From the NCBI GenBank assembly GCA_009731375.1, contig BJOX01000334.1, forward strand, positions 262,262 to 288,059: DNA of 25,798 nt, read 5' to 3'. Of this stretch, positions 25,455 through 25,798 are shown in pieces. The position numbers were made by a program, and so were the translations under genes. Source of the stretch: Paulinella micropora (taxonomy: Eukaryota; Cercozoa; Imbricatea; Euglyphida). How positions within the stretch are numbered: the stretch's first letter is position 1; every line of letters begins with the position of its first letter. A model generated the notes under the pieces. That model was not told the origin of the DNA. It did no database searches and saw only the letters and a list, made by a program, of their open reading frames with translations.

Positions 25455-25798
25455 ATGAGCCACCAACGAAACTTAATCGCACAAAATCCTGACGGCGAAT
25501 TTATAAATGTCAGTGCTGGATATGATGGAAACCTTGAAACTAATAATATGAAGACCGCTTTTGGTGAAGCAACTAGCGCGCAATTAACACCAGTATTACA
25601 GGAAATCTTTCCATATACCATTAATACTAGGATATGGACAAAAACAGAAACAAAATCGTCTGTGTCATTCTTGAATAATATGGCTGAATTGAAAACAACT
25701 GCTAATGCGACGGCGGATGCTGGATTAGTAAGTAAAAGGAGAATAAAATATAGAACTGGAACAGGTGTCCTCGCCCGCTTTACTGCTATATGGACAAC
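25455..25798 (+). CDS. Virion-like protein, N-terminal part (cut by the window end)
   Basis: An open frame starts at ATG 25455 and runs past the window edge; 114 complete codons are visible. The layout, with TAFGEATSAQLTPVLQEIFP, then a Trp/Asn-rich part, a SKRRIKYRTGTG segment and LARFTAIWT, resembles a class of structural proteins seen in marine phages and some eukaryotic viruses, in which an AFG-x-LRVS-like start is followed by a Y-x-PG-like turn. This is a resemblance recalled from reading and not confirmed. Its place right after the major capsid gene supports a virion role. The visible part is intact and AT-rich like other viral genes here. Confidence 0.65.
   Translation, partial: MSHQRNLIAQNPDGEFINVSAGYDGNLETNNMKTAFGEATSAQLTPVLQEIFPYTINTRIWTKTETKSSVSFLNNMAELKTTANATADAGLVSKRRIKYRTGTGVLARFTAIWT

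Overview
The window looks like a scaffolded eukaryotic genome assembly (runs of N, long low-complexity tracts, an LTR retrotransposon) carrying an inserted Polinton-like virus (PLV). The host cannot be named from sequence. An aquatic protist or alga would fit the PLV, but that is inference. The code looks standard: ORFs end with TAA, TAG and TGA.

Layout. (1) 1-7740: a Ty3/gypsy-type element with Gag (CCCH finger and RGG tail) and a 1,938-codon Pol frame (protease, RT, RNase H, integrase with HHCC/DDE/GPY, and an unrecognised C-terminal extension). Gag and Pol share one frame, separated by a single TGA; a second in-frame TAG breaks Gag near its start. (2) 7741-9523: gene-free 3' region with a candidate polypurine tract/LTR start, direct repeats and AT-rich palindromes. 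(3) 9524-10198: assembly gap flanked by two diverged copies of a dispersed repeat. (4) 10424-12180: microsatellites, purine-rich then polypyrimidine-rich on the + strand. (5) 12181-12496: short palindromes and GC-rich repeats at the presumed left edge of the viral insert. (6) 12497-25798: AT-rich PLV, truncated by the window end.

The PLV part holds a retrovirus-type integrase (-), two charged small proteins, a phage-like tail fibre with an S74 intramolecular chaperone, a two-TM membrane protein, a small Cys-rich ORF (-), a beta-rich protein, an FtsK/HerA-type packaging ATPase, a small basic pX-like protein, an adenain/Ulp1-type maturation protease with a long coiled-coil extension, a minor capsid/penton protein, the double-jelly-roll-type major capsid protein and the start of another virion-like protein. 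This is the integration plus virion-assembly half of a PLV. No DNA polymerase or helicase is visible; they may lie beyond the right edge.

The most unusual signal is a family of seven intergenic nested palindromes in the PLV. They share an asymmetric GATA...CATCG frame but have different, compensating outer arms, and they mostly occur as inward-facing pairs that bracket gene blocks. They may be hairpin 3'-end/polyadenylation signals like those described for mimiviruses and virophages, or cassette boundaries.
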